Assembly: GCA_963965975.1 (NCBI GenBank)
Contig: OZ014411.1
Span: 15,582,446-15,646,445, forward strand
Length of the DNA stretch: 64,000 nt
Direction of reading: 5' to 3'
DNA from: Xestospongia bergquistia
Lineage: Eukaryota; Porifera; Demospongiae; Haplosclerida; Petrosiidae
Below are positions 36,638 to 48,129 of the stretch, one piece after another. Numbering within the stretch: the stretch's first letter is position 1; every line of letters starts with the position of its first letter. The notes beneath the pieces are model-generated. The model was not told the origin of the DNA. It ran no database searches and saw only the letters and a list, made by a program, of their open reading frames with translations. A program made the position numbers and the translations under genes.

Positions 36638-37561
36638 GAGCGCATGAGCGTCAAACTGCCATCATATTTGTATTCTAACCAACACTGTCATGGATTATTC
36701 CATATAAGGAAAATACAATTAAGTAGCATAAGTACTATTAAGTACGTGACGGAGCAATGAATATAATTACAATCATCGATGAGTAAAATAAGAAGTTATG
36801 TACATCGAGAAACGTTTAAAAGAATTAGACTTGGAGGTTATGGAGGCTTTTGCCATTAAAGAGGTGGAAACAGTTGAACAACACATCTCTTTATTCACCT
36901 GTGTTATTAAAACCTCATTTTGTTATTAAGGTTAATATTATCTGATATTATAACATTATTAATACAATGAACAGTTACTACATCTTTCAGTGGCATGCAT
37001 GGTTTACATTTCAAATCAAGTTTTCATATAAAGAGTGGTGCATTTCTATAATCTCCACGGTGATGCCTCAGCTTGTCATGAACACTTCCTCTAGTTATAA
37101 CTGCACATCCGGCAATTCAGTGATGATAATTGACCTGAGGTGGCGTGATTCACTTGGCTAAAGAAAGTCTCAACTGCGCTACCATTGAGACGTACTGGAT
37201 ATATTGTGTACCCAGGGTGAGCAGAAGTGAAATCAGCACATAAGTTCTTAAAGCCATAATACATGAGCCGAGTAAGTCCCGGGTTTGCCAGCAGTAACCC
37301 TGAAATGTCCCATTTGTTCAGCCATTCGTGGGTCCATTGACAGAGTCAGCCGCTATTTTCGTGTAGCAGGGACTTCCGTGTCTTCAGAAAGTCGCTTGGC
37401 CATCTCTCTTAAATTTATCTATTTAAAGCACACCTAAGTAAGGACTACAGCCCAGAAGCTATTAAAATGCAAAACACTTCGCAGTTATGTCCATATATGG
37501 ACATACATTCTAAGCCTTAAGGGAGTTTGACGCTCCTTCGCGTCGCTTTGCGACGCTCATG
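36638..37561. mobile_element. DNA transposon remnant with inverted ends
   Basis: The inverted sequence GAGCGTCAAACT lies at 36646-36657 and, as AGTTTGACGCTC, at 37524-37535. Just outside, the decamer CGTACTATCA is present directly repeated at 36628-36637 and 37562-37571 and may be the target duplication. The right end adds an extra palindromic segment (TTCGCGTCGCTTTGCGACGC). The body holds a decayed transposase frame. The superfamily is not settled. Confidence 0.6.
36965..37405 (-). pseudogene. Transposase-like frame, broken
   Basis: From 37405 downwards one frame reads WPSDFLKTRKSLL, one TGA, then WTHEWLNKWDISGLL and the motif VRLNGSAVETFFSQ, then HATSGQLSSLN. Near 37100 the frame shifts and continues with RGSVHDKLRHHRGDYRNAPL. 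The AVETFFSQ and DYR.APL stretches resemble C-terminal parts of transposon proteins seen in invertebrate genomes. I cannot assign the superfamily from memory. It is clearly dead: one stop, one shift and no catalytic core recovered. Confidence 0.55.
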
Positions 37562-37571
37562 CGTACTATCA

Positions 37572-38395
37572 TGGACTATAATAGCTAGACTGTTTGGTAT
37601 ATAAAGAATGTCACTGTACATAAAACAAAAGAAGTAGGAATCTTGGATGACTTCAAGTAATCAGACATCATTACTGGTATGTGTTGACACCAAAAGATCA
37701 ATAAATGTATCATATTATGTTGTAATTGGACCAATGGCTCTCTGGCATATTCTGGTATGTTCATCAGTTATAACATACAGCCCTTTCCATAGTTGATATG
37801 CTATATAATTGTAACTGACTTTCAACTATTTTCTAACACAACCTCACCTTTTTTCTTAACCTTAAATACATCACTATGAAATCAATACTAGTTCACATAT
37901 ATGAGTCCCAAAATTTTTGAACTACTATTCAAAATTTTACAAAATGCGTTTTTATTTTTCTGCTTTTAGATGGAAACCATAAAATTGTTCAATAATATGC
38001 GGGGTAATTGAAACTATAACAATGCCTCTGTCAAAGCCACACTTCTGCATATATCTTCAGCTTTATTTTACAAAAGACAAGAGAGTAATCCATGGCATGA
38101 TGTTTTTAATGCTACAACACAACTTTTTAATATGTTCTACTCTTTTTACAAAGAAGACATTCTTAATCATCTATTGAAAGTCACTTGTTTGCTATACATA
38201 GTGTTTGAATTGAAAATGATCAACAGATGCTTTTGTTACAGAGAGTGAAGAATCAGTGCATGTGCCTCCACTTACTATTACAACTAGTAAATGAACCACC
38301 TCAAAAATCTTGGCATTGATCTGTATACTTAAACAATAACTGAAAAATAAGAAACACGTAGAGTTTAATTTTACAAAGGAATATTAGAGTGAAAT
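37572..38395. other. Intergenic, nothing recognised
   Basis: AT-rich DNA without supported exons. Confidence 0.55.
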
Positions 38396-38399
38396 TGTA

Positions 38400-38720
38400 T
38401 AAAGTTTGGTAACCTCACTGTGCGTGGGCGCATAGCGAGGGTTATTGTAGCCTGTCAGTGTGTCTGTTACCCGGGCAAATGGCTTTGAACTGCTTTAACT
38501 CCGCAAACAAGGCACTGTTAGCCACCAAACTATAGTGGAGAGTAGAAAAACTTGTGTACTTCTTAAGAATACTGCCAAAAGGAGCGTCAAACGAAAAAAA
38601 AAGCTTTAAAAGTCTGAAAACCTTGAAAAAAGCACAGCTTTCAGTGAAGACTCGAGAATTCAATAAAACCTCCTGCATACACCTTATGACATTTTCCAAC
38701 TTTTTAAAATGAGAATTTTG
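38400..38720 (-). repeat. Repeat-like block with an 85-codon frame
   Basis: The minus-strand frame 38699-38442 (FRLLKLFFSFDAPFGSI, then LFAELKQFKAICPG) is higher in GC than its surroundings and starts inside a longer open stretch. It has no splice context, no recognised domain and a sharp compositional edge near 38420 (GTGCGTGGGCGCATAGCGAG). It is more likely part of a repeat family than a host gene. Confidence 0.35.
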
Positions 38721-39149
38721 GCCAAAATACTTCTTTGGAAAGTTATGATAACTTTTGGCAGTTATCTTTGTCGATAAAATGAGCTCAAACTAAAAATACT
38801 AGTACCATAGCTGTCATTGGAGAGTCACTAAATTTACTAAGAAGCTGGAAAGTATTACACCTTTTGTCAATTAGCTATAGAGTGCAGTAGACGCACTAAA
38901 CGGCTAAGCTTTTCCCCATTGATTGAAGAGAAATGCTGAGTCATCAATAATCATCTTGCGCATCACGTGAGTTATCTTTTGTCTGTGCATGTTCACTTGA
39001 GGAGAATAAAGAAAGTCTCTGGATAAGACCACAGCGAGTTTAAGCACTGCAGTGCATTTCATTGATTATTGAAATTAGAGGGACTAAATTTTAGAATAAT
39101 TACAGTATACTATATATATATAGTAGCTAAATGGAATTCTCAATTACAC

Positions 39150-39845
39150 ACGAATGTGCATAGAAGACAAGAAAAAAAGGAATTGGAATGTCTGTTCTTG
39201 GCTTCTGTAGAAGCATGACTCATCTAATTCTTACAGTTTCTTATTATAATATTCATAAAGTGATCGATACTTTGTAAGATTTCTTTTGACAACCTTTGAT
39301 CAAGATTTTGGAGATAAGCAGCAGACTAATTTTGGCCATATCAAATTCCATCGGTCACACCAAACTCTCCATTTAACAACAAGGCTATGCATACATAAAG
39401 AAAAGCTATAAGAGTGACTGCAGCATACAGTTTACTCTCTTAGAATCAAGCATCAGCAAAATGTTTCCAATTTGGTTGGCTTTATGACTTTTGGCTGTGC
39501 ATTCTTATGTCTGCCCTCAGCTTCCATACCAACTAGGTCATTAATTGGAATTTCCAAATACATAAAGGTGTGTGAAAGAAATAGAAAATGGGAATTGGAA
39601 CATTTGTTCTCAGCCTCTGTAGAAGCATGACTCTTCTTATTCCTACAGTTTCTTACTATTATATATATATGAAGAGATTCATATTTTCTAAGAATTCTTT
39701 TAACTACCCTCGGATCAACATTTTGCAGAAAAGAGATAAGCAGTAGACCAATTATGGTCATATCAAATTTCATATGCATGAGGCACATCAAACTCTCTAT
39801 TCAACAACAAGGTTACGTATACATAGAGAAAAGCTCTTAATGTGA
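39150..39845. repeat. Tandem duplication of about 330 bp, two diverged copies
   Basis: The segments 39175-39425 and 39585-39835 align along their length (GTAGAAGCATGACTC...ACAGTTTCTTA...TAAGCAG.AGAC.AATT). The 112-codon minus frame at 39453-39791 spans the junction and the second copy. It contains EIPINDLVG, which resembles the frame in the 62-kb repeat (VVPINDQVG), so both belong to one dispersed family. Confidence 0.5.
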
Positions 39846-40523
39846 TTGAAGTATAAAATATATTTCTATTTACTAACAAATGGTCAATTCAAGACTAAAT
39901 CTACGCAAAAAATATAATTAGGCATTAAAATGGTTAATAAATTGCTAATAATCCATCTGTTAGAGAGGCATTTTAAATGGGTTGTGCAACAAGGGTTACA
40001 AAAATAGTTCACTTTGTGTCCAGAGCACACTAGTGAATGGGTATGTGATATGAGACAAAAACATGTACTTAGATAGAATAAGACTTAGGATGTAATGAAT
40101 AAGACAGTTATTAATATTAGTAATAAACAATAGCATGTGGTAATATTGTTGGTTATTAGGAACTATTTTAATGTTCATGAAGTGATCCATAAACTATCTA
40201 ACAAAGCAGGTTGAATGTTCTAAGTCCTTTCATGTTACTTATGACAAAGTAAGATACAGCAATATTGTACTTACCATAGTTTATGGATAACAGCTCATAT
40301 GCGAGAACACAAGGACAGCAAACGTTATAGTCATCCAATTGAAGAACAACAAAGTAAAAACTAAAGGCTGTCACGAGAACGTTATGAAGCGTAGCGTAAA
40401 AGTAGTGATACGACACGCATGCGCAGTCATTTTATGCATCAATTTAACGCATGCGTAAAGGTTTCTCAAAGGTCGAGCAAAGTATCGACATCTTTTTGGG
40501 AGGCATATTTTCATTGTTTATCT

Positions 40524-40584
40524 GTTGATGTAGTTCATATCCTTTCATATCCTTTCATGGTACGTCGATATGAACTACATCAAC
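40524..40584. repeat. Perfect 18-bp inverted repeat
   Basis: GTTGATGTAGTTCATATC at 40524-40541 is the exact reverse complement of 40567-40584, with a 25-bp loop containing TTTCATATCC repeats. It lies just upstream of a TATAAATAG box (40639-40647) and a retroelement-like terminus. Confidence 0.75.
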
Positions 40585-40635
40585 TCGCGGGATGCCTACC
40601 AACAATAAAAAAGACGCCAACCTTTGAACCTAGTT

Positions 40636-40745
40636 TAGAGTATAAATAGGACTGTTTTTCATTCATGCATTTATTATTATGTAGCCACTGATGATGACAG
40701 TTGAACTAACTGTTGAAACGTTTGGCAAATAAAAAATTTGTTTTT
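40636..40745 (+). mobile_element. Possible Penelope-like or other retroelement terminus
   Basis: A TATA-like box (TATAAATAG) is followed about 40 bp later by CCACTGATGATGACAGTT and then AACTGTTGAAACGTTTGGC. The words CTGATGA and GAAAC flank a stem (ACAGTT with AACTGT), as in the hammerhead ribozymes carried by Penelope-like elements. One extra U sits between CTGATGA and the stem, and a standard helix III with its cleavage site is not obvious. No reverse transcriptase was found nearby. Low-confidence call. Confidence 0.3.
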
Positions 40746-41088
40746 GTTTGGTGAAAGATCAAAAAATGAACATTACTATAAACTTACCCAAACATCCAGG
40801 TCTCTTTCGTATTATCGTATATGTTCTATTCTTTTTAGAAGAAAGGCAATCCAATCATGAAAGTCATTTGTTTACAAAGCAATACAGAGCGGGCATTGCT
40901 TACAATGTATTACTATTTATTAGTATACTGTTAATCTAGTAAAAAGACTAAATCTATTACACAAAATATAATTACGGTATCCAGATAGGATAATGAATAT
41001 GCTAATAATCTATCAGACAGTGAGTACATGACTCATTCTTCAATGTGCAAAAATACTTCGTCTAATGTCCACTAGCATGTATTATACT

Positions 41089-41265
41089 CACCTGGATTAT
41101 AGTATCCTAACTGTTTGCAATATAGTAAGGCTGTGTCCATCTATAGTCAAACACAGCTAGCCATTTACCAGCTTTGAATTTCATATCTGAAGCATGTCAT
41201 TATCTGGTACTGAAGTAGTGTCATTGTAAAGGTGAATGTTACCGTTTGTACAGGCACTAGCTCAA
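41089..41265 (-). pseudogene. SRCR-domain exon remnant
   Basis: On the minus strand the first part reads ACTNGNIHLYNDTTSVPDND. A shifted frame gives GKWLAVFDYRW, and a third frame ends with DTALLYCKQLGYYNP directly before a GTGAGT donor. The opening C.NG.I.L, the central G.W..V.D and the final C.QLGY are the diagnostic blocks of a scavenger-receptor cysteine-rich domain. Each is in a different frame, so the exon is decayed. SRCR proteins are numerous in sponges. Confidence 0.65.
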
Positions 41266-41427
41266 TACAATAATAATATAATCCAACTATGAAAACTTAA
41301 TCAATATAATAAATATTTTATCATACACGTAAAACAGATAAATTACATAATCTATAAGTATATAATTTATACATACCAAAGCCAAAGATCGAAATCAAAG
41401 CAAAGAAGACACGAGGAACGATTAGTT

Positions 41428-41440
41428 TCACGTGACGTCA
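41428..41440. promoter_or_regulatory. Overlapping E-box and CRE: TCACGTGACGTCA
   Basis: The palindromes TCACGTGA (41428-41435) and TGACGTCA (41433-41440) share three bases. Such a composite site binds bHLH-Zip (USF/MITF type) and CREB/ATF factors in other animals. A purine-rich, less AT-biased stretch lies around it, and a CTTTG|GTATGT donor follows on the minus strand near 41376, which would suit a 5' non-coding exon. No assigned gene starts here. Confidence 0.4.
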
Positions 41441-42065
41441 TATAATTACTGAAAGCTGGGCAAGGTTTTCTTGAGCCTTCAGGTGTTCATTAGAAGAAGG
41501 AAAGAATTTCATTCAACGAAGCTAATATGGATAGTAGAACGTAAACTATATGGCCAAATTCTATTAAAACAGTAATTTTGATTCAGATACGTGCCAAAAA
41601 GTTGGTTGTTATAGTTTAAAATATACATTGTAATATATATAAGAACGAGATTGGGTTTTACTGTTTTGGTTGGGACAAAATTTATTCAAAGCAAGACTTT
41701 CATGCATGTTACGTATATAATTATGTTCCACATATTTGCAACAGCATAAACTCTTAGCTTATTTGCACAAAGTCCTTTTGATAATCTTAGTTTCCTGTTA
41801 TAATGGCATCGTCTGTTAATACTCTAATCATTATTTTCACACTATAGTTTCAGTCACCACGTACATTTGGACTCGTCGGTAAATGTATTGTATCTGTATT
41901 TACAAAATGTATTAATGATTTTGTCTTAGGAAAATGTATAGTCCTGTCTATTTGTTCCTTACATAAGTTTCTGTCTTTTTATTAATATTTTCAGGCGCTA
42001 GAGCTAAAAATGTGGCTCTGTCCGATTATTGCGAACAACGAAGGGTGCCATTCTCCTAGCCCCGT

Positions 42066-42094
42066 ACCCAGGTTTCGCGATAGAAAGCCTGGGT
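42066..42094. repeat. Hairpin in a GC-richer patch
   Basis: ACCCAGG (42066-42072) and CCTGGGT (42088-42094) form the outer stem, with TTTC and GAAA inside it. The flank (CTCCTAGCCCCGTACCCAGG) resembles mobile-element ends more than host sequence. No partner end was identified. Confidence 0.4.
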
Positions 42095-42119
42095 CGAGGC
42101 TACCATTCTCCATTACAAA

Positions 42120-44058
42120 AAGCTAGATAGGCATAAGACAAGCAAAGAGATGCAATTAACCTTTATCGTAATAGCTGTTAATTGAATTTCATAAGTGTGG
42201 TTTTTGTTAGTAAATATTAATTGTCATTTTTAAAACTAGTAATCAATAGGTATAAAGATGTGTATTATTGTGTATATTTCGGTATATATGAAATCTTCAT
42301 CTTAATAATGCTCATATCATATGATCCACAAATTTTGAATTTTTGCCAGTTTTTGTATACGGATATATAGATTTAGGTTAAAGTCTTTTTTCATTAAATC
42401 ACATCTTACTAGCTCTTCTAGATATATATGCTACACTTTTTGTCACATTAAATTTCTGATTTGTCTGCCATTCATGACGTTACAGAAAAAAAGGCAAATA
42501 CCATTGATGGTCATTCTTCTTTGTAAATTTATAAATAAAAGAAATACAGCTAGCGTTAAGCAGACGAGTAGGACAATTTTAATATAATTTCATGTCTCTT
42601 TTTTCTACAATCTCTGTGAAAGCATACTGTTCAAACTGCAAAATATATACTTTCCTTAAAGATTTATATGTCGTAGTAGCCGTCTCGGTTGAGCGGGCAA
42701 ATTCCAATACTCTTACTTGTCGCTTTCTCTTTTATGTTGTGTAGTGTCTACTATATGAACTTACTTTAGTGTATGAGAAAAATGCCGTATTAAGAAAACC
42801 ACTAACGGAAATAGGTGCAATATCTACGAATATATTATTAACGAATACTTCAATTCTAGCGGTACCTACGACCGAAAGGGCTTGGCTCACTTTGGGTACA
42901 ACAGTAGCGATAAACCTGTGCTAATTTATCGGGCTTGTTGGGACGTGACGGATATAGTAGCTTTTCTATTAGTATTGAAATTATTGAATGTATGTCGTTA
43001 CAGCAAATGAAACATTTAAGTAAATTTATGAATCGTTAATACAAATGCCAATAAAAAAGTTCAAACAAAATTTACCTGAGGAAGATGCTAATTAAGTGGA
43101 ACGTGTAATACATGCTTATGACTTGGGACGTAAGGCATTCTAGAGTTGATACCAAAAGCTTTTTAGGATTAAATTGTGGCCACAGAGTGAATATCCAAAC
43201 TATAACTGAAGATGTGGATTGCCTGGAGTTGATAATACCTTCTTCTCTCTATGTACAATATATCTGGAAGATTTACTGGTTTCATATATAGTGCTGCTTA
43301 TAACCAACATTCACAGTACACACTAATGTTACCATGAATAAAAAGATATTACAAATTGATCTATATCTAAGGTTGATGCAACTCCAATGAAGAGAAGTGT
43401 TTGGTTGTTCTGATCTTGATGTACTAGATACCTTTTATAAAAATAAAACATAATTACACATACTTTAACATAATTTCTGTCATTTCCAATATTTCAATTG
43501 TTTCCATAATTTTCCTTTCCCTCCTATATATTATTTTTAGGGGGGGGGGCATAAAAAATGTATTGCTTGAAAAAATTAAATAATTTATAAGTATAAACTC
43601 TTTATATAACATTCTGACATCAACATTGCTTGTACAGCAAAAAGTAACAGTTTATGTTGTGATTTACATCAAAACCAAACTCAACACTTGTTTATTATAG
43701 ACATCTTATGTCCTTTTGTAGTTTGTCCACTTTCATAGACTTATCTAAAATGCTAATGAAATCTTACATATACAATTTATGATAACCTTTAGGTTGCAAT
43801 ATTTGCCAGAAGAGGATGGAAATAATTCATTAGCAACTAGGATTGAAACTAACAATATTAACTACTTAACATTAGTATACCTTCTGATACTTGATAATCC
43901 TATTATCTTGTATACTTAGTTGTTTAGGATACTGTTATGTTTGTAAAACTGAGGGATTATCATCCAATAAAGACTCTTTCTCACTCAACAATTTTACATG
44001 TCTAAATAAGTACCTAAAACAAGTAATTATGAGTGACTTAAATTTATTAAAAACAAAT
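42120..44058. other. Intergenic, nothing recognised
   Basis: Includes a GC-richer patch near 42850-42965 with one open stretch (NTSILAVPTTERAWLTLGTT, plus strand) that has no splice support, and a G9 run near 43542. No gene is supported. The 60-80-codon frames at 43891-44390 show no recognisable pattern. Confidence 0.5.
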
Positions 44059-44136
44059 AATCACCTCTGCCAATAAGTTAAGCTAATCACCTCTGCCAAT
44101 AAGTTAAGCTAATCACCTCTGCCAATAAGTTAAGCT
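44059..44136. repeat. Three perfect tandem copies of a 26-bp unit
   Basis: The unit AATCACCTCTGCCAATAAGT plus TAAGCT occurs three times without a mismatch (44059-44084, 44085-44110, 44111-44136). It supplies the stop of the preceding small frame and looks recent. Confidence 0.9.
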
Positions 44137-44574
44137 GTATAAGGTTTACAATGATAAAGTGGATGACAACTACTTCCTACTTCAAAATCTTGTATGTCAT
44201 TCCTTCAGATGGTGTTATGTACTTGTTGGGGATAACATCTTTCCATTGTATAAGAAAATATAATTCTATCAAAGATATTAAAAAAAAACATTTTAATCTA
44301 ATGAATTATACCCTTACAGACAAGCTATATGTAATTAATGTTGTAAACTATATCGAAAAAACACAGCATAATTGTATTAAATATTACTAAATTATCTTCT
44401 TTTTGGTGTACTTTTAAATGATTTTACTAGCATATTCAACTAGTTCATCACTTGAAAACAAATACAATAAACAATGACAGCATACCAAGGATAGCACAAT
44501 CTATTAGTTTATAACAATAATAGAAGGTAACAGTCATTAGCTACAGTCTGTTTCTACAACAATAGATAAACTAC

Positions 44575-44766
44575 CTTTTAATTTCTTGCTCCAGTCCTTT
44601 CACAATACTGTCGCTTTCTGACACCTCTTTTCCTAGAAGAAGCACTCTTTCGTCGTATATTTCTCTTTTAACGTAGCACAACAGAATCTTATTTTCTTTT
44701 TTTGACAAAGGCTTCTCTTATTGATTCTGGTTGCAAAGAAGTTTCTACTTGTGCACAATCCAACAT
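44575..44766 (-). CDS. First exon of an unrecognised minus-strand gene, one-base shift in an A-run
   Basis: The ATG at 44766-44764 starts MLDCAQVETSLQPESIREAF. At a run of seven As the frame must lose one base to continue as ENKILLCYVKREIYDERVLL and then GKEVSESDSIVKGLEQEIKR, ending at a GTAGTT donor. The two parts fit as one charged, helical, probably coiled-coil N-terminus. The shift in a homopolymer may be a sequence error or a real lesion. Downstream exons were not found. It starts head to head with the plus-strand gene at 44835. Confidence 0.45.
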
Positions 44767-44785
44767 CTAAAACGTGTCAGTCACA

Positions 44786-44793
44786 TCACGTGA
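44786..44793. promoter_or_regulatory. Palindromic E-box TCACGTGA in a 68-bp divergent promoter
   Basis: The octamer lies between two opposed start codons (44766 on minus, 44835 on plus). TCACGTGA is the core of USF/MITF/TFEB-type sites. Its central place between two coding starts suggests a bidirectional promoter. Confidence 0.5.
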
Positions 44794-44834
44794 CTAGCTA
44801 GTGCACATGGTGACTTCAAGTTAGTCAAGTGACT

Positions 44835-45670
44835 ATGGTAGTGTCTCGAATGAGTCGTCATTTGAATCAGAATCTGAGTTCGTCTTTACTTATTCATGTA
44901 CCTGCAGATGAAGTGGTGTCAACTCCTTACCAATTACTACAGTAAAAGTTGCCATCACCTTTTAACTGTCATGGAAAGATATGTATACTAAATGTGAGCC
45001 AACAAAATTTGGAGATTTTTTTATATATTCTCATTGTACTTCAACTAAAAATGAAACTTGAGGGTAAGCCAATCACACATTATAACAATAAATGTTAGAA
45101 TAATTATTGTTATTTAGATAAATATATTTGAGAAGAATTGCGGAAGAAGGAACTCAGTACAAGATTCATGACTCTTTGCTTAATAATTTAGCTTACCTTG
45201 GGAATGTATCTCTTCTTATGAACACATATAACATATTCAAATCTTCAGAAAGGATCTTTGGTTAGTGATCAATGAATTGCCACCAAACCAAAAGTAATGT
45301 TTGAGACATTGGTTATGTTTTTCATAAGAGAAACACAATGTACTTTAATCCTTTGATGTCTGAAATGAATGAACCCTATATGATAAAGGTAATATAGCAA
45401 GTTATATTACTATTATCTAGTATCTACTTTGTCAATGTATATTATATAGGTATATCTGTCAAACTCCTGTCAGTGACATTCAGTATACAGCTGTTGTGCT
45501 ACTATGCTGTGCTGTCTTTCCAGCATGTTGTGTGCTCTTGAACATGAAGTAATAAATGGAAAGTGGGAGATACTGTTACTATGATAGTAAAGGGACCCCT
45601 AGAGAAACATGTCAGATGTGTTGTAATTGGATATCAGAGAGATTTGATGGAATTGATAATCATTCACTTT
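44835..45670 (+). pseudogene. Unrecognised multi-exon gene with several lesions
   Basis: The ATG at 44835 opens MVVSRMSRHLNQNLSSSLLI and then HVPADEVVSTPYQLLQ, stopping at 44940. Further pieces lie downstream: 44968-45060 (WKDMYTKCEPTKFGDFFIYS); about 45140-45257 (IAEEGTQYKIHDSLLNNLA, GTTAGT donor); 45315-45389 (DIGYVFHKRNTMYFNPLMSE, phase-matched to the previous piece, GTAATA donor); and about 45486-45670 (a hydrophobic stretch YTAVVLLCCAVFPACCVLL, two stops, then RYCYYDSKGTPRETCQMCCN and a final stop). The frames read like real protein but need several corrections. The first piece and the 45140 piece are the most convincing. I do not recognise the family. It may be a decayed copy of an active gene elsewhere. 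Confidence 0.45.
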
Positions 45671-48125
45671 GATACATCAAAAGTGAGAATTTAGAAAAAA
45701 TATATATCCTCCATTAATGGTACCAGTCTAGTAGAAAGTAAAGTAGATGCTTCTCTAAAAAGTCACTTATAGGATTCCCAGTAGTTATAACATCAATAGC
45801 ATTTTGAATAATGAGTTATAGTACTTGTTGTTGTACTGTTAATACAAAAGTGTTAGGTCAACACTAAAAGGTCTTCCCACAAGTGGACAAAATTAATACC
45901 TTGAAGTGTAAAATGTGGAACACCCTCAAAGTGTTAATGTTACACTATAGTTTGTTGTTACCACAAGTTGACAAATTTCAAATAAAAGCTACCTAAATCA
46001 AAAGTAAATGATTGACAAGTGTACATAATATAGTACTGTCCTCTCACCCTTTTTCTCTTCATCCTAACAGTTTACAGCTATTCCTTTATTTAGTTAACAA
46101 TCTTGTCAGTTTGTCTATTGATGCTTTAAAGAGAGCTGTTCTATAAGTCTATGTAATAATTTATCCATCTTTACATATTTGAAATGGAGGCACATCCTAC
46201 TTGACGAAGTGAGCTTTCAATATGGTCTAAATTTTAGATCAATTTTGAATGATCTCTAGTACTTTCACATCTGTACAATGCTACCAGATATATTTCATGA
46301 TATACTTGAAAGAGTTTTCCCTTTAAAAGAAAATTGATCCTTGATATGAAATAAAGGATGTTTAACCTTAAATCAATTTAATAATGTCATTATTTGTTTG
46401 TTTTCATGTCTTTCATATGTATCTTGAAACCATATCTATCTATCTTTTAGAATCTTGTCCTAGCAATTCTTACCTACTTCATCAAGTCAGTCCAGAATAT
46501 TTTTTTGTAAGTGATTGATGTTTATATAATTGTTGCTTCTTACTCATTAACTTATATATTCTTATATGTACATGTAAAGCACGCTCTCTTTCTCATATGT
46601 ATGTAAGTAAATTTATAATGGTGTAAGATACATAATATACACTGGTGTTTATATAACACCTTGTGTGGGTGTGACCTTGATCCATCCCTAATTAAGCTCT
46701 CAAAAACCATAGCAAGAACAATTACAGTATAAGGGACAAAGCAAATAATTTATTTTTGATATTAATACTTTCTTTCTATTCCTATATGTACTTAAGATAA
46801 CTCTGTGATAAGTGAGTCCTAGACATTCAAATGCCAGACTTCATTTCACAGCCTCCTTAATCTCTTACTGAGAGTGAATACTGGAAAGGTATAAATTTTA
46901 TCCTACTATTGATGCATCTCTTTTTTAATAAAGGCTCAGAACTTAGAGCATGGCTATTAATCCCAGTACTGTTTGGTATTTTACCACACCCATACCTTGT
47001 ACATACTATTACCTAGGAGCTGCATTGGTTATTTTAAACTCTAGTAATATTGTAGTGGACAGTATTGACCATGCATAACAAGTTTTGTAAAACTTTTATA
47101 CTCAATGTCATGAACTATATAGCAAAGTTACTTATTACCTTTTTTAATACTATCTATTTACAGTCTAGGAGACAACGTACTTACTCTGAATATACAGTTG
47201 ACAGTTAATGGTTACCAACTATTACTAGTATAAACAGAGCTATATTATGTCATAATAGAGTGAAAAGAACAGGACACTATTCACTTTATATGGAATTTCT
47301 AGTTTACTTTTTTCCTGAGTAGCTAGCACTCTAGTTGTTATATAAAATTTGCAATATTGATAATACAACCCATTTCTCTCTAGCTTATTCCTATTCTGAG
47401 ATATAATATTGAGTTTGGGGTTCAACTTAACTTGAACAGTGTATATTACTATATTAATCTTATTCTCCTTGTGTCTTCATTTTCTAGTCCAGCTATGTAA
47501 ACACCACCATCACATGAAGTTTAATACTTAGATGATTGAGGTACACATCAATTTTTTTTATATAATCTGTTTGTTTGTTATTAATTTTATTGTTATTACT
47601 GACATTATTTATGGTATATGAGTGTGATCTTATTTGTTTGAATTGTTTAACATTTTAACTGTCTCTGTCACTTTTATCAACTACATATCAAATTTTATCC
47701 TTGTTTCTCTAGGTACTTCAAAAGCTAATACATGATTCTCTCAAACAGACACTATGTCTAGATTTGTTAGGAATAAGAATAGGTAAGTCTGTAGTAACAA
47801 ATCATATGGTTAATTGTTGTTTTGTTGCTATGGTAACATCCTACATACTCCAAATAATCTTATGTTTTGTCTTCATACGACACTTTGTCACTATTTTCAT
47901 TATCTCATTATTAATACATTCTTTTCAATCATTTTTCATACAAGAACAAGAAGGAATCTCACATATACACCTTCTCTCTCTTACACTCACTAGGAGTCAT
48001 GAGTGAGGCTATTTGATGTATTGAGGGTACTAACTCATATCTTTCACCTCTGAAGAACAAACTAAAAAAGATTAAAAGAAATTAGCAAGATCATTTAAAG
48101 GAACTATTTAAAATAGCTTCCTACA
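45671..48125. other. Mostly non-coding; one dispersed repeat
   Basis: No gene is supported. The segment 47250-47420 matches 52900-53055. Read on the minus strand both give similar peptides (LYYQ..KF, then EIPYKVN), so a short conserved frame or a shared repeat is present. The 80-codon frame at 47764-48006 is low in complexity and leads into the tandem block. Confidence 0.45.
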
Positions 48126-48129
48126 CCAG

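Noticed and set aside
36967-37161. 64-codon plus-strand frame
   Set aside because: It is antisense to the transposase-like remnant and has no motif of its own.
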